Assembly (NCBI GenBank): GCA_031316315.1
Contig: JADBEO010000005.1
Coordinates: forward strand, 62,001 to 126,000
DNA from: Chelatococcus sambhunathii
GTDB taxonomy: Bacteria > Pseudomonadota > Alphaproteobacteria > Rhizobiales > Methylopilaceae
Direction: 5' to 3'
DNA: 64,000 nt
The notes beneath the pieces were generated by a model. That model had not been told where the DNA came from and made no database searches. It saw only the letters and a program-made list of their open reading frames with translations. A program made the position numbers and the translations under genes. Positions 25,835 through 35,174 of this stretch are shown piece by piece (within the stretch, counting starts at the first letter, position 1; every line of letters starts with the position of its first letter).

Positions 25835-26764
25835 ATGGCGAAATGCCTTGTGCTGCTCAATCCCCGCGCCGGGACGCTGAAGGACCTTCGTGAGGAGGCG
25901 GGCTCCAAGGATCCCGCCGACCTGGTCGGGCAGGCCTTTCGCAGGGCCGGTAAGGAGGTCGACGTCCGGATGGCTCCGCCGCGCGATCTCGGGGCGGTGC
26001 TCGATGAACTGGGGCGCGGCGACGACCACGAGGAGATCATCGTCGGCGGCGGAGACGGATCGCTGTCGCGTTCGCTGGGACGGCTGCTCGCGACCGGAAA
26101 GGTGTTCGGCGTACTGCCCTTCGGCACCATGAACCTGCTCGCGCGCGACCTCGGCGTGCCGGCCGAGATGGACGAGGCGATCCGGGCGCTGAGCCGGGCG
26201 GAGCCGACGCGGATCGACCTCGCGGCGATCAACGGGCGGCCGTTCCACTCGATATCGGGCCTCGGCTTCTTCACGCAGATGGCGCGCGCCCGCGAGGCCG
26301 CACGCGGCCTCCAGGGCCTCGGACGCTACGCCGCCTTCGGCTACGCGGCGTTCCGGGCCTTCTTCCGCTCCGGGCGCTCACGCTACCAGCTTGTCATCGA
26401 CGGGGCGCCGGTGAAGGTCGAGGCGACGGCCGTGCTCGTCACCAACAACGCCTTCGGCGACGGCTCCTGGAGGCGCGAGCGGCTCGATCGCGGCGAGATC
26501 GAGGTGATCGTCGCCCATGCCGGCGGCTGGCGCGATCGCTTCCGCCTCGGCGCGCAGGTGCTGACCGGAGGCTGGCGGTCGAACCGGCTGATCGAAATCT
26601 TCGAGGCGAGAACGGCGGTCGTCGAGAAGACGCGCCGCACGCGGGTCTGGGTCGCCACGGACGGAGAGCTGACGCGGGAGCGGTGCCCCGTCGTCTACGA
26701 GACGATGCCGGGCGCGGCGCGGATGCTGAGGCCAGCGCCGGAAGCGTCTATGTCCCGGCCTTGA
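25835..26764 (+). CDS. Diacylglycerol-kinase-domain lipid kinase
   Basis: A 309-residue protein with the DAGK catalytic fold: LVLLNPRAGT at the start, the glycine loop VGGGDGSLSRS, and PFGTMNLLARDLGVP. The C-terminal half is the usual beta sandwich (ATAVLVTNNAFG). It probably phosphorylates a lipid or sphingoid base at the membrane. ATG 25,835 is chosen because the family begins at MAKCLVLLN; longer frames overlap the previous gene. The final residues MSRP and the stop are encoded by the left arm of a palindromic repeat, so the tail was probably changed by repeat insertion. Confidence 0.85.
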   Translation: MAKCLVLLNPRAGTLKDLREEAGSKDPADLVGQAFRRAGKEVDVRMAPPRDLGAVLDELGRGDDHEEIIVGGGDGSLSRSLGRLLATGKVFGVLPFGTMNLLARDLGVPAEMDEAIRALSRAEPTRIDLAAINGRPFHSISGLGFFTQMARAREAARGLQGLGRYAAFGYAAFRAFFRSGRSRYQLVIDGAPVKVEATAVLVTNNAFGDGSWRRERLDRGEIEVIVAHAGGWRDRFRLGAQVLTGGWRSNRLIEIFEARTAVVEKTRRTRVWVATDGELTRERCPVVYETMPGAARMLRPAPEASMSRP

Positions 26765-26860
26765 GCCGGGACCCAGACCCAAAACGATGGTATTTGTTCG
26801 CAGCCGAACGGATTTCTCTAAGGGCGCCGCGGCTCTGGGTCCCGACTCAAGGCCGGGACA
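26751..26860. repeat. REP-like palindromic repeat, 27-bp arms
   Basis: Arms at 26,751-26,777 and 26,834-26,860 are inverted copies with one mismatch, separated by 56 bases. Each arm holds the motif TCCCGGCCTTGAGCCGGGA or a near copy. It lies at a convergent gene junction and may act as a bidirectional terminator. Confidence 0.8.
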
Positions 26861-26871
26861 AGAGCGCCGGG

Positions 26872-28125
26872 TCAGTCCTTCTTCGAGATCCGCCAGATCG
26901 CGCCGCCGAGATCGTCCGAGACCAGCAGCGAGCCATCGAGCGCGATCGCGACGTCGACCGGGCGGCCGAGATAACGGCCGGTCTTCTCGTCGAGCCAGCC
27001 GTCGGCGAAGACCTCCGGCTTGTCGGCCGTCCCGTCCGCCTTGAGCTTGACGAACATCACGCGGGCACCGACCGGCTTGGTCCGGTTCCAGGAGCCGTGC
27101 TCCGCGACGAAGATCCCGCCCTGGTACTTCTCCGGGAACTGCGAGCCGGTGTAGAATCTCATGCCGAGATCGGCGGCGTGCGCGGTGAACTCGACCTCGG
27201 GAGCGACGACGCCCGCCGGCGGCTGCTCGTCCTCATATTCCTTGGTGCGGATCTTGCCGCCGCCATACCAGGGAAAGCCGAAGTTCTGCCCGGCCTTGGT
27301 CGCGCGATTCAGCTCGCCGGGCGGAATGTCGTCGCCCATGCCGTCGACCTGGTTGTCGGTGAACCAGAGCTCGGACGTACCCGGCTTGAACGCCATGCCG
27401 ACGGAGTTGCGGACGCCGAGGGCGAAGACCTCGCGGTTCTTGCCGTCGCGGTCCATCCGGATGATGCCGCTGAGCCCGACCTTGTCGTAGAGCGGGCGCT
27501 TCTCCTTCGGCGTCACGTTGAAGGGCTGGCCGAGCGTTATGTAGAGCTTGTTATCCGGCCCGACGACGCAGGTCCGGGCGCCGTGATTGAAGCTCTCCTC
27601 CTCCTTCGGGACGATCTCGTTCGAGATCACCTCCACGGCGACGTCCGGATTCTCGTAGAAGAACTCGGCGGCGGGGAAGAGCAGGATCCGGTTGTGCTCA
27701 ACGACGTAGAGGAAGCCGTCAGGCGTGAAGCACACGCCGTTCGGGTTGCGCTTGGCGATGGTCGGCGCGAACTCCTTGACCTCGTCGGCGATGTTGTCGC
27801 CGTCACGGTCGGTGACGGCGTAGGACTTGGTCTTGCGGGTTCCGACGAACACCACGCCGACATTGTTGCCGACAGCCATGTGGCGCGCGTCCGGCACGAC
27901 CGCGTAGAGCTCGACCTTGAACCCGTCCGGGACCTTGATCTTGCTCGCGAGGGCCTTGAGGTTCTCGGCCTTCTTGCCGCTCTGGTCGACCTGCGGGATG
28001 ACGGGATCGCCGCCCGTCGACTGGAACCCTTGCAGCTTCTTCAGGGCTTCGTCATCGGCGAGGGCGGTCGCGGCGGTCGCGCAGAGGGCGAGCAGCGTCG
28101 CGGCGGCGAGACGCGATTTCGGCAT
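26872..28125 (-). CDS. Exported PQQ-type sugar dehydrogenase
   Basis: A 417-residue protein with signal peptide (to about residue 23, ATALA). It has a six-bladed beta-propeller of the soluble glucose/sorbosone dehydrogenase (GSDH) family: VPDGFKVELYA, NPNGVCFTPDG, ALGVRNSVGMAF, WFTDNQVDG, FVAEHGSWNR. It should oxidise a sugar in the periplasm using PQQ, with the electrons passed to the respiratory chain. GGGAGGA lies six bases before the start. No PQQ biosynthesis gene is in the window. Confidence 0.85.
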   Translation of the reverse strand: MPKSRLAAATLLALCATAATALADDEALKKLQGFQSTGGDPVIPQVDQSGKKAENLKALASKIKVPDGFKVELYAVVPDARHMAVGNNVGVVFVGTRKTKSYAVTDRDGDNIADEVKEFAPTIAKRNPNGVCFTPDGFLYVVEHNRILLFPAAEFFYENPDVAVEVISNEIVPKEEESFNHGARTCVVGPDNKLYITLGQPFNVTPKEKRPLYDKVGLSGIIRMDRDGKNREVFALGVRNSVGMAFKPGTSELWFTDNQVDGMGDDIPPGELNRATKAGQNFGFPWYGGGKIRTKEYEDEQPPAGVVAPEVEFTAHAADLGMRFYTGSQFPEKYQGGIFVAEHGSWNRTKPVGARVMFVKLKADGTADKPEVFADGWLDEKTGRYLGRPVDVAIALDGSLLVSDDLGGAIWRISKKD

Positions 28126-28234
28126 TTCGATCCTCCCATGCGTCAGGCTCTTTGGCCCGTTGGGAGGAGAGTGCCGCCGCGGCTGGTGGGGTACAAGCCC
28201 GAAGCCGAGAGGCTGCGATTGCAGCCGCGCAGGG

Positions 28235-29392
28235 TCAGGCGGCGCAGTGCGCGATGAGAGCGCGCACGAAGCTCTCGCATTTCGCGAGCTGCTCCTCCGC
28301 GACGAACTCGTCCGGCTTGTGGGCTTCTGCGATCGATCCGGGCCCGCAGACGACCGTCGGAATGCGGCCGACCTCGACGAACAGGCCGGCCTCGGTCCCG
28401 TAGGCCACCTTGCCGTGGTCGTTGCGGCCGGCGAAACGTTTGGCGAGCGCGACCATGTCGTCCTCCGGCGCCATGGCGAGACCGGGGATCTCCGAAATCT
28501 GCTCCATCGTGACCCCGGAAGAGGCGTCCAGGGCCCGCATCTCCTGCGACAGCGCGTCGGCGGCGGCGCGGATCTCCGCGACCATGGCGTCGAGGTCGTC
28601 CTCGGGGAGCGTGCGGAACTCGAGATCGACGGTCGCCTCGGCCGGCACGACGTTCACCGTCGAGCCGCCCTGGAAGACGCCGACATGGGCGGTCGAATGC
28701 GGGATGTCGTAGAGCGCGTCCCGCGGGCCGGAGGCGGCGAGACGCCTGCCGATGTCGCTGGTCGCGACCACGAGGCGCGCAGCGTATTCGACGGCGTTGA
28801 CGCATTCCGGCGCGCGCGAGGAGTGGCCGCCGAGCCCGTGCGCGCAGATGCGCAGCGATCGCTTGGCCTTGTGCCCGATGACCACCTGCATGCTGGTCGG
28901 CTCACCCACGATGCAGCCGAGGGGACGAACCGGCCGCTTCACCAGTTCCGCCAGCAGGTCGCGAACGCCGATGCAGCCGACCTCCTCGTCATAGGAGAAG
29001 GCGAGATGGATCGGCGCCTTGAGTTCGGTCTCGACCATCTCCGGAACAAGCGCGAGGCAGACCGCCAAGAACCCCTTCATGTCGCAGGCGCCGCGCCCAT
29101 AGAGCCGGCCGTTGTGGCGGGCCATGAGGAACGGATCGGTCGTCCAGTTCTGGCCGTCGACCGGCACCACGTCGGTATGGCCCGACAGCACGTAGCCCTG
29201 GCGGTCCGCTGGGCCGATCGTGGCGAACAGGTTCGACTTCGCGCCGCTGGCGTCCGGCGTGCGCTCGGACGCGATCCCGAAGCGCGCAAGATACCCTTCG
29301 ACGTAGTCGATCAGGTCGAGGTTCGAGTTTCGGCTCGTGGTGTCGAAGCCGATGAGGCGTCCGAGCAGGTCGATCGTCGCGTCTGACGCCAT
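28235..29392 (-). CDS. argE: Acetylornithine deacetylase (M20 family)
   Basis: A 385-residue metal-dependent deacetylase giving ornithine in arginine synthesis. M20 metal ligands are visible in LSGHTDVVP, GRGACDMKGF, SYDEEVGCIG and, near the end, GPGSIAEAHKPDEF; the dimerisation domain starts at HKAKRSLRICAHG. The start ATG 29,392 gives MASDATIDLLG, matching the family; upstream in-frame sequence is shadow. It stands alone on the minus strand. A desuccinylase activity cannot be excluded. Confidence 0.9.
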   Translation of the reverse strand: MASDATIDLLGRLIGFDTTSRNSNLDLIDYVEGYLARFGIASERTPDASGAKSNLFATIGPADRQGYVLSGHTDVVPVDGQNWTTDPFLMARHNGRLYGRGACDMKGFLAVCLALVPEMVETELKAPIHLAFSYDEEVGCIGVRDLLAELVKRPVRPLGCIVGEPTSMQVVIGHKAKRSLRICAHGLGGHSSRAPECVNAVEYAARLVVATSDIGRRLAASGPRDALYDIPHSTAHVGVFQGGSTVNVVPAEATVDLEFRTLPEDDLDAMVAEIRAAADALSQEMRALDASSGVTMEQISEIPGLAMAPEDDMVALAKRFAGRNDHGKVAYGTEAGLFVEVGRIPTVVCGPGSIAEAHKPDEFVAEEQLAKCESFVRALIAHCAA

Positions 29393-29476
29393 GGGGTCCG
29401 GAACGGTGGCGAGGAGAATGCGCGGCGACCCTAGAGCAGTCGCCGATCGATCTGAACCCCCGGCCGGCGTCGTAAG

Positions 29477-29501
29477 GGAACGAAGCCGCGCGCCGGCGGT
29501 T
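29477..29501 (+). promoter_or_regulatory. Possible EcfG-type promoter
   Basis: GGAAC (29,477-29,481), 16 bases, GGTT: one mismatch to the CGTT consensus. It ends 29 bases before the DUF2945 gene, a stress-type family. Confidence 0.4.
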
Positions 29502-29530
29502 GGCGGCGAGAACCGCAAAGGGAGATCGAG

Positions 29531-29749
29531 ATGTCGCAACCCTACTCCGTCGGCTCGACTGTCAGCTGGTCCTGGGGAAAGGGCACGGCGAAGGGCAAGG
29601 TCGCCGAGGTGTTCAAGCGCCGCGTCCAGCGCACCATCAAGGGGTCGAAGATCACTAGGAACGGCAGTGAGAAGAACCCGGCCTATCTCGTCGAGCAGGC
29701 CGACGGAGACCGGGCGCTGAAATCGCATTCCGAACTGGAGAAGAGCTGA
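29531..29749 (+). CDS. DUF2945 (hypervirulence-associated, Tudor-like) protein
   Basis: A 72-residue protein with a small SH3/Tudor-type barrel: VGSTVSWSWGKGTAKGKV, then KGSKITRNGS and NPAYLVEQADG. Family members occur widely in alphaproteobacteria with stress genes; no activity is established. GGGAG lies upstream. The stop overlaps the start of the next gene (TGATG), so the two are coupled. Confidence 0.85.
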   Translation: MSQPYSVGSTVSWSWGKGTAKGKVAEVFKRRVQRTIKGSKITRNGSEKNPAYLVEQADGDRALKSHSELEKS

Positions 29750-30072
29750 TGGCCGAGATCGACCTGAAACCCACCAAGAAGGTCGCGGAACAGGCGGCCA
29801 AGGGCCTCAAGCTGCGCGAGAAGCATGGACGCGGCGGAACTGAGGTCGGCCTGGAGCGCGCCAGGCAACTGTCGGAGCGACGCGAGCTGACCCCCGATAT
29901 CGTCAAGAAGATGCGGGCCTATTTCGCCCGCCATGCGGTCGACAAGGACGCCCCCAGGTTCGGCGACGCCGAGCAGCCCTCCGCCGGCTACATCGCCTGG
30001 TGGCTCTGGGGAGGCGATCCCGGCCAGGCGTGGGTGGAACGCACGATGAAGCGGTTGGAAAAGGCGGGCTGA
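29749..30072 (+). CDS. Small protein partnered with DUF2945
   Basis: A 107-residue protein with a conserved core: GLKLREKHGRGGTEVG, ARQLSERRELTPD, YFARHAVDK and AGYIAWWLWGGDPGQAW. Homologous proteins are seen in rhizobial chromosomes and in phages, where the core recurs as a domain of larger proteins. Its overlap with DUF2945 suggests joint function. No enzymatic role is known. Confidence 0.7.
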   Translation: MAEIDLKPTKKVAEQAAKGLKLREKHGRGGTEVGLERARQLSERRELTPDIVKKMRAYFARHAVDKDAPRFGDAEQPSAGYIAWWLWGGDPGQAWVERTMKRLEKAG

Positions 30073-30163
30073 GTCCAACGGCGGGTGGCGGAGAGCCTGC
30101 CCCGGCCTAGGTGTTCGAGCCGAATGCAACGACGCGTCGGTCCAGACGCCTGGTGAAGGTTCG

Positions 30164-32527
30164 ATGCCGTCACTTCGTCATCTCGCCGTCTGCGCGCTTT
30201 TCATTCTCTGCCTGCCGTTTGCGGACGCTCGCGCGCAGGACAATCCGCGGCCGAGCGCGTCCAACCAGCCAGCCGACGTCGAAGCGCTCATCCGCATCCT
30301 TGAAGACGACAAGGCGCGCGCGGCGCTGATCGAGCGGCTGAAGTCCGCCGCCCCGACGCCTGTTCCCCAGAAGCCAGCCGAGTCGGCGAAGACCGTCGGC
30401 GACGGGCCGACCACCGCCCCAGACGAAGCCTCGGCCAACGCCGCGGCGAAGTCGGCCGAAGGCACGACCGAGCCGACGCTCGCCCGCCGCGCAGCCGAGT
30501 ACACGCGCGCCGCCGCCGAGCGCGCCGCGGCCCTCGCCGCTGCGAGCTGGACTGTCGCCGGCGACCTCGCGAGCATCGTGACCGGCTCCGGCGGCGGCGA
30601 GGGTTTCGACTGGGGTCGCCTCATCGCCGTGGCGGCCACTGTCGGCGTCACCTTCGCGGCGTTCTTTGCGCTGCGGGCGCTGGGCATCCCGTTTTATCGA
30701 TGGATCGGCAGGCGCGCGGCCGGCGCCGGACTCGGCGTCCGCGTCGCGCTGGTGATTGCCAGCGTCATCGTCGACGCTCTGATGATCGTGATCGCCTGGG
30801 GCGCCGGTTACGTCTTCGCCCTGCAGTTCGGCGCGAGCGGCGTCATGAACATCCAGCAGACGCTCTACCTAAACGCCTTCTTCGCGATCGAACTGGCGAA
30901 GGTCGCGCTGCGCGCGCTGTTCTCGCCGGCCCAGCCGCCGCTTCGCGCGCTCTCCATCGAGGACGAGGCGGCGGCCTACTGGTATTTCTGGCTGTCCCGC
31001 ATCGTCTCGACGCTTGGATACGCCTTCCTATTCGTCGCGCCGATCGTCGCCGCGGCGGTGTCGCCGGGGGCCGCGCAGGCGTTGCGCATCGTCGTGGCCT
31101 TCGCGACGCTGATGATGTCGATCGCCATCGTCCTGCAGAACCGCGCCCGCGTGCGCGCCAAGCTGGCCCACAAGACCGAAGCGACGCACAGCGACGCGCT
31201 GTCCGGCTTCTACGCCTTCCTCGCGCGCTTCTGGCACCTCGCCGCCATCGTCTGGCTCGTCGTCGTGTTCGTCGTATGGCTCGCGAACCCGACCGAGGCG
31301 CTACCCTTCATGGCGCGCGCGACCGCCCAGACCCTCGCCGCCATGGCGCTCGGCGCGGTGGTGACGGCGCTCATCTCGCGGCTGATCTCCGGCGGATTGC
31401 ATGTGCCGGAGAACATCCGCCAGCGCCTGCCGCTGCTCGAGCGCAGGCTCAACGCCTTCATCCCGGCCATCCTCAAGGTCGTCCGCGTCGCCGTGCTGCT
31501 GTTCGTGCTGCTGGTCATCGCGCAGAGCTGGGCGCTGTTCGACTTCCTCGGCTGGCTCGGCAGCGAGGTCGGCGCGCGCGTCACGACTTCGGTGCTGACG
31601 GCCGGGCTCATCGTCGTGATCGGCCTCGTGCTGTTCGTCGCCATGTCGTCCTGGGTCGAGTACCGGCTCAATCCGGAGTTCGGCACGGTCCCGACGGCCC
31701 GCGAGAAGACGCTGCTCTCGCTGTTCCGCAACGCCTTCACCGTCGGGCTCGTCGTGCTGGTCGCCATGATGGCGCTCGCCCAGCTCGGCGTGAACATCGC
31801 GCCGCTGCTCGCCGGCGCCGGCGTGCTCGGCCTCGCTATCGGCTTCGGCGCGCAGAGCCTGGTGAAGGACATCATCACCGGCCTGTTCATCCAGCTCGAG
31901 AACGCGATGAACACCGGAGACAACGTGACGGTCGCGGGCGTCACCGGCACGGTCGAAAACCTCACGATCCGCTCCGTGGGAGTCCGCTCTGTCAACGGGA
32001 TCTACCACCTGATCCCGTTCTCCTCCGTCGACAGCGTCTCGAACGCCACCAAGGTCTTCAGCTATCACATGGCCGAGATCGGCGTGGCCTACCGGGAGTC
32101 CATCCCGGACGTGAAGCAGGCCATGCAGGACGCCTTCGACCGGCTCAGGGAGACCGAGCATGGGCCGTCCGTCGTCGCGCCGTTCGAGATGCAGGGCATC
32201 ACCGCCTTCGGCGACAGCGCGATCACCGTGCGCGGCCGCATCAAGACGCAGCCCGGCAAGCAGTGGGCGGTGGGCCGGGCCTATAACGAGATCGTCAAGG
32301 AGATCTTCGACGAGCGGCAGATCGAGATGCCGTTCCCGCACGTTACGATCTACATGGGCGAGGACAAGCAGGGGAAAGCGCCGCCGCTGCGCGTGTCGGG
32401 GCACGGCGACGCGCCGCTCGTTGCGGTGGCCGATGGCCGCCGCGCCCTGCGACCCAGGGCGCGGCGGGAGTCGGACCGGGTGGAGACGCTCGACGGGCCA
32501 GCGCATGACGGCGACGACCCCGGCTAA
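30164..32527 (+). CDS. MscS-family mechanosensitive channel
   Basis: A 787-residue inner-membrane protein with signal peptide (to ADARAQ, residue 24), a periplasmic Ala-rich region, about ten membrane helices, then the conserved channel: pore helix AGVLGLAIGFGAQSLVKD and the beta domain VEDxI-like IQLENAMNTGDNVTV, followed by the cytoplasmic cage to about residue 740. It opens on membrane tension to release solutes during hypo-osmotic shock. The size is that of the large YjeP/MscK-like type rather than MscS. It is a single gene. Confidence 0.9.
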   Translation: MPSLRHLAVCALFILCLPFADARAQDNPRPSASNQPADVEALIRILEDDKARAALIERLKSAAPTPVPQKPAESAKTVGDGPTTAPDEASANAAAKSAEGTTEPTLARRAAEYTRAAAERAAALAAASWTVAGDLASIVTGSGGGEGFDWGRLIAVAATVGVTFAAFFALRALGIPFYRWIGRRAAGAGLGVRVALVIASVIVDALMIVIAWGAGYVFALQFGASGVMNIQQTLYLNAFFAIELAKVALRALFSPAQPPLRALSIEDEAAAYWYFWLSRIVSTLGYAFLFVAPIVAAAVSPGAAQALRIVVAFATLMMSIAIVLQNRARVRAKLAHKTEATHSDALSGFYAFLARFWHLAAIVWLVVVFVVWLANPTEALPFMARATAQTLAAMALGAVVTALISRLISGGLHVPENIRQRLPLLERRLNAFIPAILKVVRVAVLLFVLLVIAQSWALFDFLGWLGSEVGARVTTSVLTAGLIVVIGLVLFVAMSSWVEYRLNPEFGTVPTAREKTLLSLFRNAFTVGLVVLVAMMALAQLGVNIAPLLAGAGVLGLAIGFGAQSLVKDIITGLFIQLENAMNTGDNVTVAGVTGTVENLTIRSVGVRSVNGIYHLIPFSSVDSVSNATKVFSYHMAEIGVAYRESIPDVKQAMQDAFDRLRETEHGPSVVAPFEMQGITAFGDSAITVRGRIKTQPGKQWAVGRAYNEIVKEIFDERQIEMPFPHVTIYMGEDKQGKAPPLRVSGHGDAPLVAVADGRRALRPRARRESDRVETLDGPAHDGDDPG

Positions 32528-32674
32528 GCCGCTCCCTCCGCTCCTCTTGCTGGTGCGCCGGCTCAAGTCGGGCTCGCCAACGCCGCCCGCTTTCGTGCTA
32601 CCGTGCCTTGGTCGGGGCGACCTGTCCGCGCGGAGCGGGCGGGAGAGCTCGCGACGTTCTGCGGGCTTCGTTCG

Positions 32675-35080
32675 ATGTCGGTGGCGTCACCTCGCATGTC
32701 GGGCCGATCGCTCCTCTCGGGAGAAGGCGACGACGCGCGCGATCTGTTCGCCGCGCTGGTCCAGCAGGCGCCCGTCATCGTGTGGACGGCCCGGCCGGAC
32801 GGCGAAACCGAGTTCGTCAGCGAGCGCTGGCGCGCCGTCACCGGCGGCGAGCCCCTCGGTCCCTGGATCGACGCCATTCATGGCGACGACATCGCGGATC
32901 TGATCCGGGTCTGGAACCACAGCGTCTCGACCGGCGACCCCTACGAGAACGAACACCGCATCCGCATGCGGGACGGCTCCTGGCGACGCTTCCTGTGCCG
33001 GGCGCACGCCGTTCGCGACGTGTCCGGCGCGGTCGTCCGCTGGGTCGGCGCGATGACCGACATCGAGGACCTCGCGCGCGACTTCGACGCTGCGGACGCG
33101 GCGGGGGCCAAGCTCGCGAAGCTCGTCGAGCAGCGGACCGTCGACCTCGCCGACGCCAACAAGCGCGTCGCGAGCGAGGCGGAAGGCCGCCGCGACGACG
33201 AGGCCCTCTACACCGCCTATATCGACAACACCGCCGACGGCGTCTTCCTGGTGACCGTCGCGCCGGGCGATCCGATCAGGGTCGTCACGGTCAACCGGGT
33301 GATGGAGAAGGCGCTAGGCTTCTCGCGCGCGCAGATGCGAGACCTCCAGATCGCCCAGATCCTACCGACCGCGACCGCCTTGCGCCTGACGGAGAAGATC
33401 GAGGAATGCGCCGCCCTGCGCGAGTCCGTGCGGTACGAGGAAACGTTCGAGCTCGACGGCGAGGAGCGCGTCTTCGAGGTGGCGCTCGCGCCTGCCGCCA
33501 CGGCCGATGGCCGGACCGTGCGGGTGGTCGGTTCGGCGCGCGATCTCACCGAGCGGCGGAAGGCCGAGCAGCAGCTCCGGCAATCCCAGAAGATGGAGGC
33601 GGTGGGCCAGCTGACGGGCGGCGTCGCGCACGACTTCAACAATCTGCTGCAGGTGGTGAAGGGCAATCTTGAGCTGCTGGTCGCCGAGATCGGCGCCGGG
33701 ATGACCCCGGCGATCGAGCGGCGGCTGCGCGACGCCATGGCCGGCGCCGACAGGGGCGCGAAGCTCACGCGCCAGCTGCTCGCCTTCTCGCGACGCCAGC
33801 CTCTGACCCCGAAACCGACGGACGTCGGCGCGCTGGTCGTCTCGATGTGGGACCTGTTCGAGCGCACGCTCGGCGAGACAATCCAGGTCGAGATCACCCG
33901 CGACGAGGGTGGCTGGACCGCGCTGGTCGATCCGGCGCAGCTCGAGAACGCGGTGCTGAATCTCGCGATCAACGGCCGCGACGCCATGCCCGAAGGCGGC
34001 CGCCTGACGATCGCCGTGCTCCACCTGGCCGCGTCGGCGGGCGCCGGCGAACGGATCGAGATCGCCGTGACCGACACTGGCACAGGCATGTCGAAGGCGG
34101 TTCTCGCGCGCGTCTTCGAGCCGTTCTACTCGACCAAGCCGGAGGGACGCGGCACGGGTCTCGGATTGCCGCAGGTCCAGGGCTTCATCGAGCAGAGCCA
34201 CGGCGGCATCGCCATCGAAAGCGAGGAGGGCAGCGGGACCACCGTGAGGCTCACGCTGCCTCGGAGCGCGGCGCTGGCCGCCGGCGCCGAACGGCCTGAG
34301 GAGGACGCCGACGCGCCCCCGGGCCATGGCGAGCGCGTCCTGCTGCTCGAGGACGACGAGGCGGTCCGCCGCGCGGTGACGGATCTCGTCGCCTCTCTCG
34401 GCTACAAGGTTGACGCGGTGGGCTCGACCCACGAGGCGTCGGCCCTGATCGAGCGCGGCCAGACCTACGACCTGCTGCTGTCCGACGTCGTCATGCCCGG
34501 CCTCCCGACGCCGCCGGATTTCGCGCGCCTCGCCCGCACGCTTCAGCCGGGGCTGAAGGTGCTGTTCATGTCGGGCTACGCCGAGAACGTCATCGTCCAC
34601 CAAGGACGCATCGACGCCGACGTACACCTCATCCAGAAGCCCTATCGCAAGGATCAGCTGGCGAAGGAGCTGCGCCGCCTGCTGGACGAGCCGGACGGGG
34701 AGAGCGGCGCCGGAAGGGGGCCGCTCGATATCCTGCTGGTGGAAGACGACCCCCTGATCGCCATGAGCATCGCCGAGCTTCTCGGGAGTTTCGGCCACAA
34801 GGTCTCGGAGGCCCGCAGCGGGGCGCACGCCAAGGAGGCGATCGAACGCGGCGACCGTTTCGATTTGCTGCTGACCGATCTTGGCCTGCCGGACGTCGAC
34901 GGCGCCGCGCTCGCCGAGTGGTGCCGGCGGGAACGGCCGGGGCTGCCGATCGTCTTCGCGACCGGCCGCGACGACTTCGCGCCGCCCGTGGCGCTGCAGG
35001 AGGGCGGCCGGATCGCCGTCGTCACCAAGCCGTTCGACGGTGAGACTCTCCGCGAGGCCCTGGCCACGGCCGCAGGTTGA
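32675..35080 (+). CDS. Hybrid histidine kinase, PAS-PAS-HisKA-HATPase-REC-REC
   Basis: An 801-residue soluble sensor kinase. Two PAS domains (about 20-140 and 165-300; the first with WTARPDGETEFVSERW) come before the dimerisation helix with the phosphorylated His319 (GGVAHDFNNLLQ), the ATPase boxes (NAVLNLAINGRDAMP, DTGTGM, GRGTGLGLPQV), and two receiver domains with Asp604 (LLSDVVMPG) and Asp735 (LLTDLGLPD). The starts at 32,675 and 32,696 are both ATG. No response regulator follows, so the partner is unknown. Confidence 0.92.
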   Translation: MSVASPRMSGRSLLSGEGDDARDLFAALVQQAPVIVWTARPDGETEFVSERWRAVTGGEPLGPWIDAIHGDDIADLIRVWNHSVSTGDPYENEHRIRMRDGSWRRFLCRAHAVRDVSGAVVRWVGAMTDIEDLARDFDAADAAGAKLAKLVEQRTVDLADANKRVASEAEGRRDDEALYTAYIDNTADGVFLVTVAPGDPIRVVTVNRVMEKALGFSRAQMRDLQIAQILPTATALRLTEKIEECAALRESVRYEETFELDGEERVFEVALAPAATADGRTVRVVGSARDLTERRKAEQQLRQSQKMEAVGQLTGGVAHDFNNLLQVVKGNLELLVAEIGAGMTPAIERRLRDAMAGADRGAKLTRQLLAFSRRQPLTPKPTDVGALVVSMWDLFERTLGETIQVEITRDEGGWTALVDPAQLENAVLNLAINGRDAMPEGGRLTIAVLHLAASAGAGERIEIAVTDTGTGMSKAVLARVFEPFYSTKPEGRGTGLGLPQVQGFIEQSHGGIAIESEEGSGTTVRLTLPRSAALAAGAERPEEDADAPPGHGERVLLLEDDEAVRRAVTDLVASLGYKVDAVGSTHEASALIERGQTYDLLLSDVVMPGLPTPPDFARLARTLQPGLKVLFMSGYAENVIVHQGRIDADVHLIQKPYRKDQLAKELRRLLDEPDGESGAGRGPLDILLVEDDPLIAMSIAELLGSFGHKVSEARSGAHAKEAIERGDRFDLLLTDLGLPDVDGAALAEWCRRERPGLPIVFATGRDDFAPPVALQEGGRIAVVTKPFDGETLREALATAAG

Positions 35081-35174
35081 TCGGCGGCCTTGACGGGCCG
35101 TCGGCCGCGGGTGCATTCGACGCCCCTCAGCGGGCCATTCGGCTCCGCCTCATCTCCCCCGTGAGCCGACTGGC

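Noticed and set aside
26683..28257. 524-codon plus-strand frame opposite the PQQ-type dehydrogenase
   Set aside because: No domain or signal peptide, biased composition; it is a shadow of the real gene.
35081..35174. FMN riboswitch before ribB
   Set aside because: The leader is too short and lacks the conserved helices of that element.
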